64,000 nucleotides of DNA from Simmondsia chinensis (lineage: Eukaryota; Streptophyta; Magnoliopsida; Caryophyllales; Simmondsiaceae): positions 25,129,478 through 25,193,477 of the forward strand of contig JAGTTD010000015.1 of assembly GCA_018398585.1 (NCBI GenBank). The letters are read 5' to 3'. Both the position numbers and the translations under genes were made by a program. Within the stretch, counting starts at the first letter, position 1, and the number at the start of each line of letters is the position of its first letter. The notes beneath the pieces were generated by a model, which worked only from the letters and a program-made list of their open reading frames with translations, was not told the origin of the DNA and made no database searches. Below are positions 1-10,610 of this stretch, one piece after another.

Positions 1-600
1 GAACAAGCTAAGTTTTATCTAAGCCATTGTTTGAATGAATGTGAAATAAAGTATCCTTTCATTGAAAAGTTGTGTCTATCTATATTTTATGCATCTATGA
101 AATTAAGGCATTATTTTTTAGCATTTACCAAACAGATGTCCTTAAATACATGCTAGATAGAGCTCTCATGAGAGGAAGATTAAATAACTGGAGTGTTGCT
201 CTACTTCAATTTGAGCTAATTTATGTATCACAAAAGTCGGTAAAGGGTCAGAACCTTAGCAAACTTTTTGGCTGACCATCTAAACATTCAATCTGATACT
301 AACCACAAGCTAGATGAGCTATTGGTAGCAGAAGTGGTCCCTTGGAAACTGAAACTATACTTTGATGGTTCAAGGACCAAATCATGTGCCAGAATTGGGA
401 TTGTGATTGAATACTGGCATTGTTACAAAGCTTGCTGTCACCTTGGTTGGAAAATGTTCTAACAATATGGAAAAGTACGAGGCACCAATTTTTGGCCCAC
501 AAACTCTCTTCAAAATGTGAGTCCCTAACATATTGATGAGAGGGGATTCACAGTTGGTCATTTGCCAATTAAAGGATTTCAATGTTTGAGTGATACCTCA
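1..600 (+). pseudogene. Ty3/gypsy (Tat-like) RT-end and RNase H remnant
   Basis: This is the decayed 3' part of a gypsy pol gene that enters from the left edge. Around 130-265 the frame resembles the end of a reverse-transcriptase RNase H ('GRLNNWSVALLQFELIYVSQ'). Around 340-410 a second RNase H begins with 'LYFDGSRTKS', then continues in other frames to 'RGDSQLVICQL' near 540. Two consecutive RNase H domains are known from the Tat lineage of plant Ty3/gypsy elements, and I use that for the lineage call. Several frame changes and stops show it cannot make protein. It is followed by integrase on the same strand. Lineage is inferred; the gypsy pol identity is firm. Confidence 0.75.
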
Positions 601-896
601 AATAATTATATCTTAGTGGTGTAAGGACTATTGAGCTAGTTTCATGGTCTTAGGTCTACCCACATTCCTCGTGAACAGAACAAAGCAACCATTGACTTGG
701 CTTAATTAGCTCTGGGTACAAGTTGCCTAAAACATGGTGTGAAGAGACTATAGTCATCAAGACCATGGTCCTAGATGATGACCTCGAATTCATTGAATCC
801 TTTAATTTTGAAAATGGAGTAATTACAAATGAACACTGAGACTGCTTTGAGACACATCGATTTGTCACAAGTCAACGTAAGGATTGAAGGAAGCCC

Positions 897-2170
897 TTGA
901 TGGATTACTTCAAAAATCCTCGTGACTATGCCAATGGAAGGAAGATGAAAATGAGAGCTCATAGATTCCATCTTGATGATAAATATGGAGAATTGTGCAA
1001 AAGAGATGCTAGTGGAGTGTTTCTTAAGTGTATGGATTTAGACGAACCAATGCTAGTGATTTTCGAAGCCCATAAGGGTATCTATGGATCCGATTCAGCT
1101 GGTAATAAGATGCGCCGGCTCATCAGATGTAAAGGCTATTTTTTGCCATCAATGATGGATGATTGTATCAGATATGCCCAAAGATGCAGAGCATGCAAAA
1201 GACATGGTCATGTACCGGGGGTCCCTGCTGCTGGGATGCATGCTATTGTTAAACCATAGCCTTTTCATGGTTGGGCAATAGATATCATAGGAGAAATTAG
1301 CACTCCTTTTATCAAGCAACATTCCTGCATTCTTGTGGCCACATATTACTTCACAAAATGGGTTGAAGCTAAAACCATAAAGGATTATCAATCAGTAACA
1401 TATGATCGATTTTATCAAGGAGTACATCCTGTGTAGGTTTGGGATTTCAGAAACCATAATTTTAGATCAAGCTAAAGTTTTTAATGGTGTTAAGGTTAAA
1501 GAGTATACCAAGAGCTTTAACATTGAGATCTTGAATTCAACTCCTTACTATGCACAAGCGAATGGCCAAATTGAATCTAAAAATAAGATTCTTAAGGCTA
1601 ATATTGAAAAGATGATTAAGGATAATCCCTAGAAGTGGCATGAGTTGCTACTAGATACTCTTTGAGCCTATAGAATGTGCAAACATGATGCAACTGGGGC
1701 TACCCTTTTCTATTTAACGTATGGCCATGATGATGTACTACTAATGGAAGTTACAGTTAATTCTATTGGGTTGGCTCATCAAAGAACAAGTCAGGATATA
1801 GAGGTATTTGGATATTGGGCTACCCCTTTCTGAGCTTGAATATGTGCAAGCAATGACGGAGGAATTGACTGATTTCGACCAAGTCAGCCTTGACACTCTT
1901 CAAAAATTACAGAAGCAGAAAAAGAGAGTGGCCAAAGCCTACAGAAAGAAGGTCAAACTAAGGTCCTTTGACTTGAGAGATATCATTTGGAAAGTGATTT
2001 TTCCTATTGGCTATAAGGACAATGTGTTTGGAAAGTGGTTCCCAAATTGGGAGGGCCCCTTTAGCATTATAGAGGTATTTGGAGAAAGTACCTACTTACT
2101 TCGAGATCTAGAAAAGAGGATTCATCCAACGGCCATTAGTCAAAGGTTCCTTAAGAAATGTGTGCCTTAA
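897..2170 (+). pseudogene. Ty3/gypsy (Tat-like) integrase remnant
   Basis: Integrase would join element cDNA to host DNA. The zinc-binding part lies in 1060-1210 ('HKGIYG', then 'CRACKRHG'); the second His of the HHCC set is not evident. The catalytic core follows with frame changes: 'GWAIDIIGEIS' near 1275 (first Asp), 'ETIILDQAKVFNG' near 1455 (second Asp, in place of the usual TDNG) and 'YYAQANGQIESKNK' near 1560 (Glu). A C-terminal frame at 1808-2170 has 'GPFSIIEVFGESTYLLRDL', typical of the gypsy integrase tail, and ends in TAA. Stops near 1257, 1435 and 1630 break the gene. No chromodomain is visible after the tail. Confidence 0.85.
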
Positions 2171-2412
2171 ATTTTGGATTCTAACAAGGAAATTTTCTTG
2201 TTAGATTCCCTAAATTATGGGCTCAGATTGAGTATCAATTTCTAGAGAATCAACCTAATGATCCTTAAGTTAAAAATGAATAAAAGGAACTACTAAATTA
2301 AGAGACGTGTTTAAACAAAATGCACATTTCATTGATAATTTTATGGAGTAAATTGCAAGTTCAAAATGACACAAATAAGTAACTTGTATGGCCAAAAAGC
2401 TTCTATCCAACA

Positions 2413-4386
2413 TTAGAAGAGCTGGGTCCTAATCCTAACAAAGGACTCCTCTATTGATGACATTTGATTAGTGGCTTCATTCAGCTGAGTTCTCCGGGCA
2501 TCTACAGCAGCCTGCTCGAGCTCTCCAACTCTTGAGCCTTGAGAAATATGCCGTTGCTTAAGAGATATAACTTGCTCCCTAAGTTGGTTTACTTTCTTCT
2601 CTGGGCAATGGATTTTATCTTCTAGGCCTTTGGTGTCTTGGGCTTGTTGATTCTGAGCTTCCTTAGCTGCTTTGAGTTCCTCTAAGAGAAGCTGTAGGCC
2701 TCCTACGCAAGTTGGGCACTTCAGGTCCCTTCTAGCATATTAGCATTGCCGCTTCTTTTGAAGGAGTGATGGCATCTCCTAGTTGATGCTAATAAACACA
2801 TTGTCCAACATCATATGCTCTCTTGTAATGGCAGGTGCCTCCTTGGGATCTTCTTTCATGGTCTTCACCAGGGAAAGTGCTTCTTGGTAGGTTGCATTCT
2901 TAGTTAAGGAAAGGAAAATGAGGTGTGTCATTTCCCTCAATCTTTGAAATCTTAGAGAGACTTGGTCCAGCTGCTGAAAAGCCAATCTCCCACTTACCCC
3001 TAATTCTCTAGAGGTGATGCAATCATCTCTTAGATAGGAGGAGGAATAACTTTCAATGGAGTGACCTGATGGGATCAATATTATGAAAATCAGATCAAGT
3101 CCCGACTTTGAAGCTGAACCAAAGTAAGAAAGGGCTAATGTCTACCTCTAGAATTTTAGCTGGAGGAGAGGGGTACTTCTGTTGGTGCTTTAGCCATTGG
3201 GTTGTCTTCCTCGAGGGGGACTTCTGAAAAGGATAACACTTGTATGTTAGAACTAAATAATGATCTGGACATCAAGAATCCATGAGCCAAAGGAAGAGAT
3301 GATTCCTTCATCAATTTGTTCGATGGTTATTTAGGACACTCCTGGAAGAAGGAATGGAGCTTGGACAAGGCACTGTCTTAAAGGAGTTGGAGGTGGAGCT
3401 TCTCTAGGCAGTTCACTTACAAGTGACTCCTGGACTGAAGTGACCATGTCTCCTTCTTCACTAGTGCTTGAGCTAAGAGATTATGTTTCATGAGGGAGCT
3501 TTGGCACGTGTTGTTGTGGTAGAGAATTTGGGAGTTCCACTATGATTGAAGCTGTTCTTTCCATTATCTATACATGGCTAACTTAGAATAGCTTTGGCAA
3601 AAGGATGAACAGAAGGAAACCAGTCAAGAAAAGCCAATACCACTAGTTGGGAGAGTCTGTCTATTCTTTTTCTCATTAATTGTGCGATTGGTACTTTCTC
3701 TTCATCATCTTCTTCTTCTGCTACTGCCTGAATGGCTATAGATAGAAGGGTAAAAGGAGATTTATCCCTAGTTCTTTTCTGCAAGCCACTAACTTTAAGA
3801 GCTGGCGGAGAGGTTCCCAGAGGTGATTCGTCCAACAGCATGATGGTCAAGCTCCAAGTACTCCTAGGGGTTTCTTGAGCAACTGAGGTTGTTTACCTGG
3901 TGATGCTCTTTTTGGGGTCTGCCTTATTCTGACTACCTGGGCTTTTCTTGAGCTAACACCTGCAAGCTTAATGGAAGGCGTAAAATACTATTTGATGCCT
4001 CTGACCTCCAAAGATGATCAATAGGCTTGAAACCAAGCTAGAAAATGAGGTGTGGCACATGGCGCCCACCAACAAGAAATAGAGTATCCATAGGTTGACT
4101 TAATCTCTAAGTTGGACTTATAAAGCTCTTTATATCTAGAATGCCGGATAGAAGTCCTCTTAGCCCTCCATACGTTTTTGGTCTGGAAAAGGAATATCAT
4201 GGACCATCCCAAACTACCTAGCATGCAATCTAGGTTTGTAGGTCTCTACACCAGGTTGACTCTAGTGGTAAAAGAGAAGACTTTGAGGGCACAAGATTGT
4301 TGGCCAAACTTAAGCATTGATGTCCATGGAGACATCATGATGGAGGTCCACTTTCCTGAACCAAAGAGGACCACCCCTGATCGATC
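2413..4386 (-). pseudogene. antisense PMD frame, downstream part with C-terminal coiled coil
   Basis: Continues the antisense frame through scattered open segments at 4224-4018, 3850-3578 and 3078-2779. The last segment, about 2700-2413, reads as a heptad-rich helix ('LLLEELKAAKEAQNQQAQD', 'KVNQLREQVISLKQRH', 'VGELEQAAVDARRTQLNEA') and ends in TAA at 2413-2415. A charged C-terminal coiled coil after a PMD suggests a multimerising protein. Stops and frame changes interrupt the middle. I infer one ancestral long ORF from collinear spacing; splicing instead of frameshifts cannot be excluded by eye. Confidence 0.55.
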
Positions 4387-5168
4387 TTAAGTGGACATAA
4401 GTTCCTCAAGGCAATGGTCAAAGGACCTTCTTTGAGGTAAGAGGACTTGCCTAGGAGTAAATTGTTCTCCATAGCAGGTGCTTGCGTCATTTGTGGAGTG
4501 AAAAGGGCCTTTGTGGCAAAGCATTGGAAAGTAAGCTTCAACACACAGTTGGACTAGCAATAAGGGTCCTCCTAGTTGGGTAGAGTAGTTCATTACTATG
4601 ATGTCCCTGATGCATCCATATACTTGGGCCAAGAGTAGTGCTCCTAAAGCTAAAGGGCCAGTGCTAAAAGCTAGCTTTATTGCGATTTCCCTGACAGACT
4701 TAAGCACAGGGTTAGAAGACTTTGTAGAGAAGAATTTGTCAACTAGAACAAGTAGAAACATACCTCTTCTTCCTTGAACCCTTGTCCATAGTTATGACTT
4801 TCTGTGCCAAAAAAATTGACAAAAGTCTCGTAACCACTAGGCAAGTTGGTCGCAGAGAAAGAAGAGGCAAAGGTTTTAGCCTCTTTAGAAATGAAAGAAT
4901 TAAGAGGAAATTCATCTCCTCTACGGAAAATACCCATTAAGGCCACTATGTCCTCTAAAGTGATCCCAAGAAAGCCCTCAGGGAGGACAAAAGCATTATA
5001 ACAGAAGTTCCAACAACGGGTGAGAGTTGTCATAATTGGGTAATCATACTTAAGAGCAATCTTAGAGAGTCTTATAGCTTCATAGATACGAAGATTCCTC
5101 CATTTCTCTTTATAGGTTAGGGGTCGCTGATCCACCCTTCGATGTATTGCTTGGTTAAGAAAGTCCAT
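4387..5168 (-). pseudogene. antisense plant mobile domain (PMD) frame, core
   Basis: Reads opposite to the gypsy pol. The 5168-4743 frame contains 'RCWNFCYNAFVLPEGFLGIT' followed by 'LEDIVALMG', which is the hallmark of the plant mobile domain (W..N.F.LP.G..GITLED...L.G). Near 4750 the reading passes by frameshift into the 4761-4387 frame with 'STGPLALGALLLAQVYGCIR' and 'GGPLLLVQLCVEAYFP', the usual later PMD blocks. PMD proteins occur in MULE/gypsy-associated and some host genes; the biochemical role in retroelements is unclear. Position between pol and the putative 3' LTR, antisense, fits the additional ORFs known in Tat-lineage elements. One frameshift splits the core, so this copy is probably dead. 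Confidence 0.72.
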
Positions 5169-5515
5169 CCTTTGAAGGGGTCAGCTTCTTTGCAAACACC
5201 TCTTCCACACCAAGTATGAACTATAGAAACTATGCAAAGTAAAGGAGATTTGTCAGTATCAGGAAACATGCCCTAGAGGCTAGGGATGTCAAAGGAAGGG
5301 TCAAAGATTTTCCCTAGAGCATGTGGTTCAATGTTTGAAGAAGGATCATTCTTAGACATCCAAGAAAGATCTTCATCAATAGTGTTAAGTTCAATAGGGT
5401 TTTGGAGCCTATCTGGAACCTCTGACTGGTCTGATTGAGCCAAACACATCAATTGCTCAACAAGGCTATCAGCTTGGGGGATGAAGACCAAAATAATATC
5501 AGAGAATTTGGGCAT
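5169..5515 (-). pseudogene. possible N-terminal part of the antisense PMD frame
   Basis: An 80-residue frame (5515-5273) begins 'MPKFSDIILVFIPQADSLVE' and is acidic. It precedes the PMD core by about 100 bp in the same direction and ends just before the noncoding region that probably holds the 3' LTR. No domain is recognised. It may be the start of the antisense gene or chance coding. Its start would lie next to the LTR, so an LTR antisense promoter could drive it; that is inference only. Confidence 0.35.
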
Positions 5516-5519
5516 TATT

Positions 5520-6520
5520 TCAATGGTTTAATCTCAGAAAACTAAGAACAAATCGATGACAGAGATGGAAGAATTGAACACTGAGAGCGAGTGTTCAAAA
5601 TCGCTTGAACGTGATGAGAAGAGAGCACAAAGCAAAAGTGGAACTTTTTTCAGCCCTAAGTGTCATACTTATGGACATGCGGGGACAAAGTTCTTCAAGT
5701 TTCTTTACAGCATTTTTGTACTTTTACCTAGGAGTAGTGTAACTTAGCCTAGTTTAGCATAGTATAAATCTTTGTTGTATTTGCATTCTTCAGAGTAATA
5801 TTGTTCTTTGGGTTTCAGGTATGAACTCATTGTTTTAATCTATTCACATAATCAATAAGTTAAGAATTGAGGCATTGGTTTAAAGCTTTGATGGCCAAGG
5901 CTTGACTTCGATTACATTGGTCTTAACACTGGTGTCACTACATAATAAGTCAGGTGAATTTAAGTTTATGTTATTATGTAAGGGCATTGACGGTCAAGGC
6001 TTGACTTTGGCTGCATTGGTACTTATCCAGTAACTCAGATAGAGTTTGCTCCATCTAAATCTTGTAAGACTCTAACTCTTTCAAGTTATTACAAGTTAAG
6101 GATGCTAGGCCTATAAATCTGATTGACTAAGGCTTGTAAGTGGACCGCCGAGCTCTTTAGTTTTTCTCCACCCTAGTTATTGACTTTTAAGTGTATGAGA
6201 AAAGGTGTATGTGGGTCTTGCTTCGTCACTATAACTACCACTTGGGTCAAATAGATGCCCTTTTTATTTGCTTGTCAACTATTTGTACAGAAAAAAAACA
6301 AAAAATATAAAAGTCTTCTTATTTGAAGTATAGGTTGAATCCATGTATTAATTGCAAACCAAAGTCAGATTTACCAAAAGCACCAAGTCTTTTCTTAAAA
6401 AAGTGAGTGGTTGAGGTCCAACATGTCCAGTTCGAAATTTAGGCTCGCTCCCATGTTGCTGCAAGTCCCTTTTTGTACTTTCGTTTGATTTGTATTTATG
6501 ACGACCACATTCACACACAC
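5520..6520. other. noncoding region, probable 3' LTR/UTR of the Tat-like element
   Basis: No gene seen. A TATA-like 'tagtataaatc' lies near 5760. Two related short stretches around 5889-5930 and 5984-6024 share 'caaggcttgactt' and 'cattggt', an old local duplication. Position after the integrase and antisense ORF suggests LTR or 3' UTR sequence, but I could not find clear TG/CA ends or target duplication. Confidence 0.4.
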
Positions 6521-6539
6521 TTAGCCAAAAAAAAAAAAA

Positions 6540-7933
6540 AAGAGCAAATAAAAGGCGATGTAGCTTTAAAAGTGATTTAAAACTTTGTACTAGTAAGCGT
6601 TTGAGATCTTTATAGCTAAATCGAGTACATGGGTAGTATCCTCAGGAAATCAGAGTTAAGTCGGATTTCGTTATTAACAAGTGATTGGATTTTTGGCTTT
6701 TTGTTGATTGCTTGGATAATTAACTAAAGAAAGCAATAAAATCTACACTAAAAGTGTCAATTCAATTGAGGTTAGTTCAGGGAATAAATTCAAGGTACTT
6801 TTACTCGTATCCCGTTGTTATAATATACTATGATAGCGATTTAGGAAGCTTAGTGGGTTAATATTTAAAGTAAGTCTTAGAATAATAAACTAGTATATGG
6901 TATAACCTATCATATCACCCTACGTGTATAGGTTATCTCATTAGCACTACTTAATTCCTTTGTTACTGCTAAATCAATATTAATCATGAATTAATACTTA
7001 AACTATGGCTTAGGGTAATGAACTAGTCTAAGGGCATAACCTATCTTATCACCCTAGGTGTAGCATGGATTATCTCAATAGCACTAACAAATTCATTCAT
7101 CACTCCGAACTAAATAGTAATTTGTACAAAAGATTGTGTTTAAGGTTGGGTACAACCTCAACCCTAATCCCACGTGAAAACCAGTTATGTTATATTTTGG
7201 GCTACAAGCTCGTATTCAGACGCTAATAATTTGGAGATCTAAACATTGCTACAAGCACACACAAAGAAAACCAAATAACAATCATAAATTCCTCATAGGG
7301 GTGCATAAATAGCATAACAAAAACGTTGTCAAAAGCATAATGTAAATATGGGATACGAACGGCTACCCGTCCTTCATCCGTAAATTGAAAGAGTCTACTC
7401 CTCCATGGGATTTTTATACATCGTTCAAATCTAAAAGGAGAAAGAAATAATGAATAAAAATTAGAAGTGAAGACTCCCTCAATTGACGTTGACATTGATC
7501 CTTGTTTTGATTTCCCCCGCACTCCAACCACCAACACTTTGGCGTTTGAGAACCCCCTTGGATCTCATAGCGGCTTCAGGAAGGAGAGTAGAAGAGGAGG
7601 CATGGCAAATGATCCAAATATAAGTCTCCCCTTATGTATAACTTTGTTGGGCCATATATGTGTATATATATTAACATCCCGAGAACAATTATTTGTTTTA
7701 AACTGTAAGACTGAATTTACTTCAATAGGTTCTTTCTTTTTACACATGGTTAAGTTTCTCAGGGTAGTTTTCAAATATGCCTCGATTTACGCTTGATTTC
7801 TTCACTTTTCAACCTTTGTTTTTTCGATTGTACTCTAAGCCTAAATATATCTAGATTCCAACAAAACACATGCAAAAGCTGAATATGTTGCATGAATGAG
7901 TAATAAAATATGTAAATATAAGGCATATCAACA
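6540..7933 (-). repeat. 3' LTR of a minus-strand gypsy element (left end approximate)
   Basis: Read on the minus strand the LTR begins TGTTGATATGCC at 7933, directly after a purine tract (TGTGTGGGTTTGGGGA, plus-strand 7934-7949). This arrangement is typical of plant gypsy 3' ends preceded by a 'TTGAGGACAAGCAATG' segment, also present here at 7950-7972. The other end is not defined; 6540 is a guess. Within it, 6877-7006 and 7007-7120 are diverged tandem copies ('taacctatc.tatcaccct.', 'gcacta'). Small open frames around 7223-7800 are not convincing genes. Confidence 0.55.
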
Positions 7934-8981
7934 TCCCCAAACCCACACATTGCTTGTCCTCAAACAAGATTTAGCTTAAGCTAGCGAAAGATCAAAAATT
8001 GAATCAAGCATGTAATGGAAAGAATTACCTGTGAAAAATATTTTCGAGCATTCTTTAAGGTGTGCTTGAAAGTAGCAAATATTTATATATTGTTACTATT
8101 ACAATGGTTTCGACTCGTGTTCTCATGATTCAAGTCTTTGTATTAGTGAGTGAGGTCAGAACTTGTCTTTCCTTTTTCTTATTCCAAATCTTCCAAATTT
8201 AGGACGAATAAAGACGATAATTAAAGGAGTTAATTATCCTAACAAATAACCCCTAATCAATATATAAATCTCAAGACTTCTATTTTCTCTTGTTTTCTTC
8301 CTTGTTTTTCGTTAAGTAATTAATGGCTGGCATGTCTCTCTAGGACTCATGTAGTGAGTTTTCAACCGGTGGCTCCTGATACAGTTGGCTCAAGCCACAA
8401 AGTGAAGAGCATTACTCGGACCTAATGGCTCGAGTCACTGGAGTTCACAATCTAAACCGTTACTAGCACATACCTTAAAAATATTTCATTCACATTAGGC
8501 TTTGGTGCTTATTTAATTGACTTATAGAAGTTAATTCTTCTTAAACTTTCCTTGTGGCCCGTTTAAGGGGATTTTGACCGACAACTCCCGCCCCAGTTGG
8601 CTCGAGATACCAGGTGATAAGACACCCTTATGGGCTTACTTACTCGAGACACAGGGGCTACAAGAACCAACAAATCACAGGTACTTACCTAATTCATAGG
8701 CAATGATACTTTTTGGTTTTTTTTTAATCTTTCTTTTTTTTTTTTTCGAAAGGAAGTACTCAATATAAAGAGAGAAGCTATTGATTTCAACATTGCTAGG
8801 AGTAAAGAGCTTGATTCAAATTCCTAAAATTATTTTTGCTATCACAACTTAAAACAAGGAATTTGTCACAAGGTTAAAGGTGAAAAGTAATAATTTCTCC
8901 AACTAGTTAAAAGGCAAAACTACAAATTCAAAAAGTCAGATTCATGAATAATCTCAATGCATAAATACCCTAACCATCATA

Positions 8982-9030
<49 letters not shown>

Positions 9031-9598
9031 ACACCTCAGCAAATTTAACTAAAAATATACTAAAAGGATGATTAAAAGTTTGCACCATACATGCCATCCC
9101 CAAACCCAAACCAAAACAATGAAAGTAAATACAACCAAGGAAAGGAAAGAGTTAGCCTCAGGTATGGCATATTCAGCTATGTGTGGTGAGCAAATCCGAA
9201 AAGGGAAGTGAGAATACTAAACAAACTTGTTAGCAGCGTTAGAAATATGGACCGTATAAGATTTTAGTAAAATAGAAGCAAAGTCAACATTAAAAGGATA
9301 ACAAAAGGATCAGCAAATGAACGAGAATTCAGTCTTAAAAACAAATTAAAACACACGGCAAACATAAAAGTTTGTTGGGTTACCTTCCAAGAGCACTAAG
9401 TTTAATATCTTCAACCAGATGCAGTGTAGAGCATAATGTCAACAAAAATCCGAGGCAATGTTTGCCATCAAATTCAGGTTAAGCCAGTAGGACGATCCCC
9501 AAACCAACAGCGTCTCTAGACTTATGACTATCAAGGAGGAGAATAATATCAGCATCAGGGTCTCGAATCTTTATCCTACCAAGTTCAGGTGATGACGC
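7934..9598 (-). other. internal noncoding part of the minus-strand gypsy element
   Basis: No coding frame seen. On the minus strand it lies between the protease (9599) and the 3' LTR (7933), where a full element would have reverse transcriptase and integrase. It holds a diverged direct repeat at 8354-8470 and 8567-8690 (shared 'cagttggctc', 'ctcgag.cac.gg'), and a C37 homopolymer at 8984-9020. The missing pol marks the element as non-autonomous (gag-protease only). Confidence 0.5.
8984..9020. repeat. C37 homopolymer followed by A11
   Basis: 37 consecutive C, immediately followed by 11 A (9021-9031). Runs this long are rare in plant DNA and are prone to polymerase slippage and sequencing error, so the exact length should not be trusted. 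On the minus strand it is a G run with quadruplex potential. Confidence 0.95.
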
Positions 9599-10605
9599 TT
9601 AGTTATCGACACGGACAGGGACATTACTCCAATCTGCATTTTTAATAGAGTCAAGCGTACCTAATTTTACCAAAGGGTCAATACCATCAATGCTGTAGCA
9701 CTCTAGCTCATCTTCTATCTCAGGGTGTCGAACAATGTTGGAGACCTTCAATTTTCCCTTGAGGTTTCCAAAAGAAATCTCCAACACTCTCATCCTATAG
9801 TGAATCACAACTTCAGCCATTGCTAGGAATGGTTGGTCTAGAATAATAGGAGTGTTGTTCTTCTACCTAAGAATAGGATTCATATCTAAGACAATAAAAT
9901 CAACAGGAAAGACAAACTTGTCAACCTTGACAAGCACATCCTCCACTACCCCCATGAGGTACACGTTTTGTCCTATCAGCCAACTTAAGGGTAAGACTAG
10001 TAGGCTTAAGGTTTCCTGTACCCAATTCCTGAAAAACTGAATAAGGAATGAGGTTGACACTCGGTCCTAGGTCTAGAAGGGGCCGACTAGTGTACCGATC
10101 CTGGATGACACACGGGACTGTAAAGGCCCCATGATCTCTAAATTTTGGCGAGGCATCCATCACCAAAATGCTACTCATCTTCTCGGTGAGTCAGACCTTC
10201 TTGAGAATGTGCCCCAGGGCGTGCTTCTTTTTGTGCAAATGTCCTTGAGGAACTTGGCGTACATAGGAATGTGATTAATGGCGTCGATCAATGGTAAGTT
10301 GATTTTCATATCCTTAAACACATCTATAAGCTCAGACCTCTTTGGATCATCCTTTTTCTTCGGTCCTATAAGGACAGAAGGGAAAGGGACAACGGGTTCT
10401 TAAAACCTTTCTCTTGATCCCTCCCTTTCAACAGTGGGAGGGGGAGTTACATCTTTTTCAATTTCAACCTCAAATTCCCTAAGGTTCTCCTCTCATGAAC
10501 TGACACTACCTTAGCTTTCTAATGAATGAGAAAGCAAGGGTTAGAACTAGTTGATCATGTGGGATTTGTGAGTTGTAGGGTAACCTCCCTTCCTCTATCT
10601 TAATT
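9599..10605 (-). pseudogene. gypsy gag-protease (Athila/Tat-like), 3' portion
   Basis: On the minus strand the upstream part reads 'KINLPLIDAINHIPMYAKFL' (about 10310-10250), a gag-end block common in plant non-chromoviral gypsy elements. The protease follows: 'PKFRDHGAFTVPC', then 'LLDLGPSVNLIPYSVF' around 10090 (the DLG version of the aspartic protease site), 'LTLKLADRT', and after a frameshift near 9955 'VVEDVLVKVDKFVFPVDFIV'. The last frame (9820-9599) continues with 'VLEISFGNLKG' and ends before any reverse transcriptase. The upstream half of gag is cut off at 10605 by copia-1 and resumes at 19492. Frameshifts and in-frame stops make it inactive. Confidence 0.82.
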
Positions 10606-10610
10606 AGTGC
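10606..10610. repeat. target-site duplication AGTGC, left copy (copia-1)
   Basis: AGTGC directly precedes copia-1 and recurs at 19492-19496 directly after it. Five bp is the usual duplication size for LTR elements. It fixes the element ends, and the flanks both belong to the same gypsy gag gene. Confidence 0.88.

Noticed and set aside
7467..7796. 109-codon frame as a gene
   Set aside because: Inside a gypsy LTR; overlapping antisense frame of similar quality; no domain.
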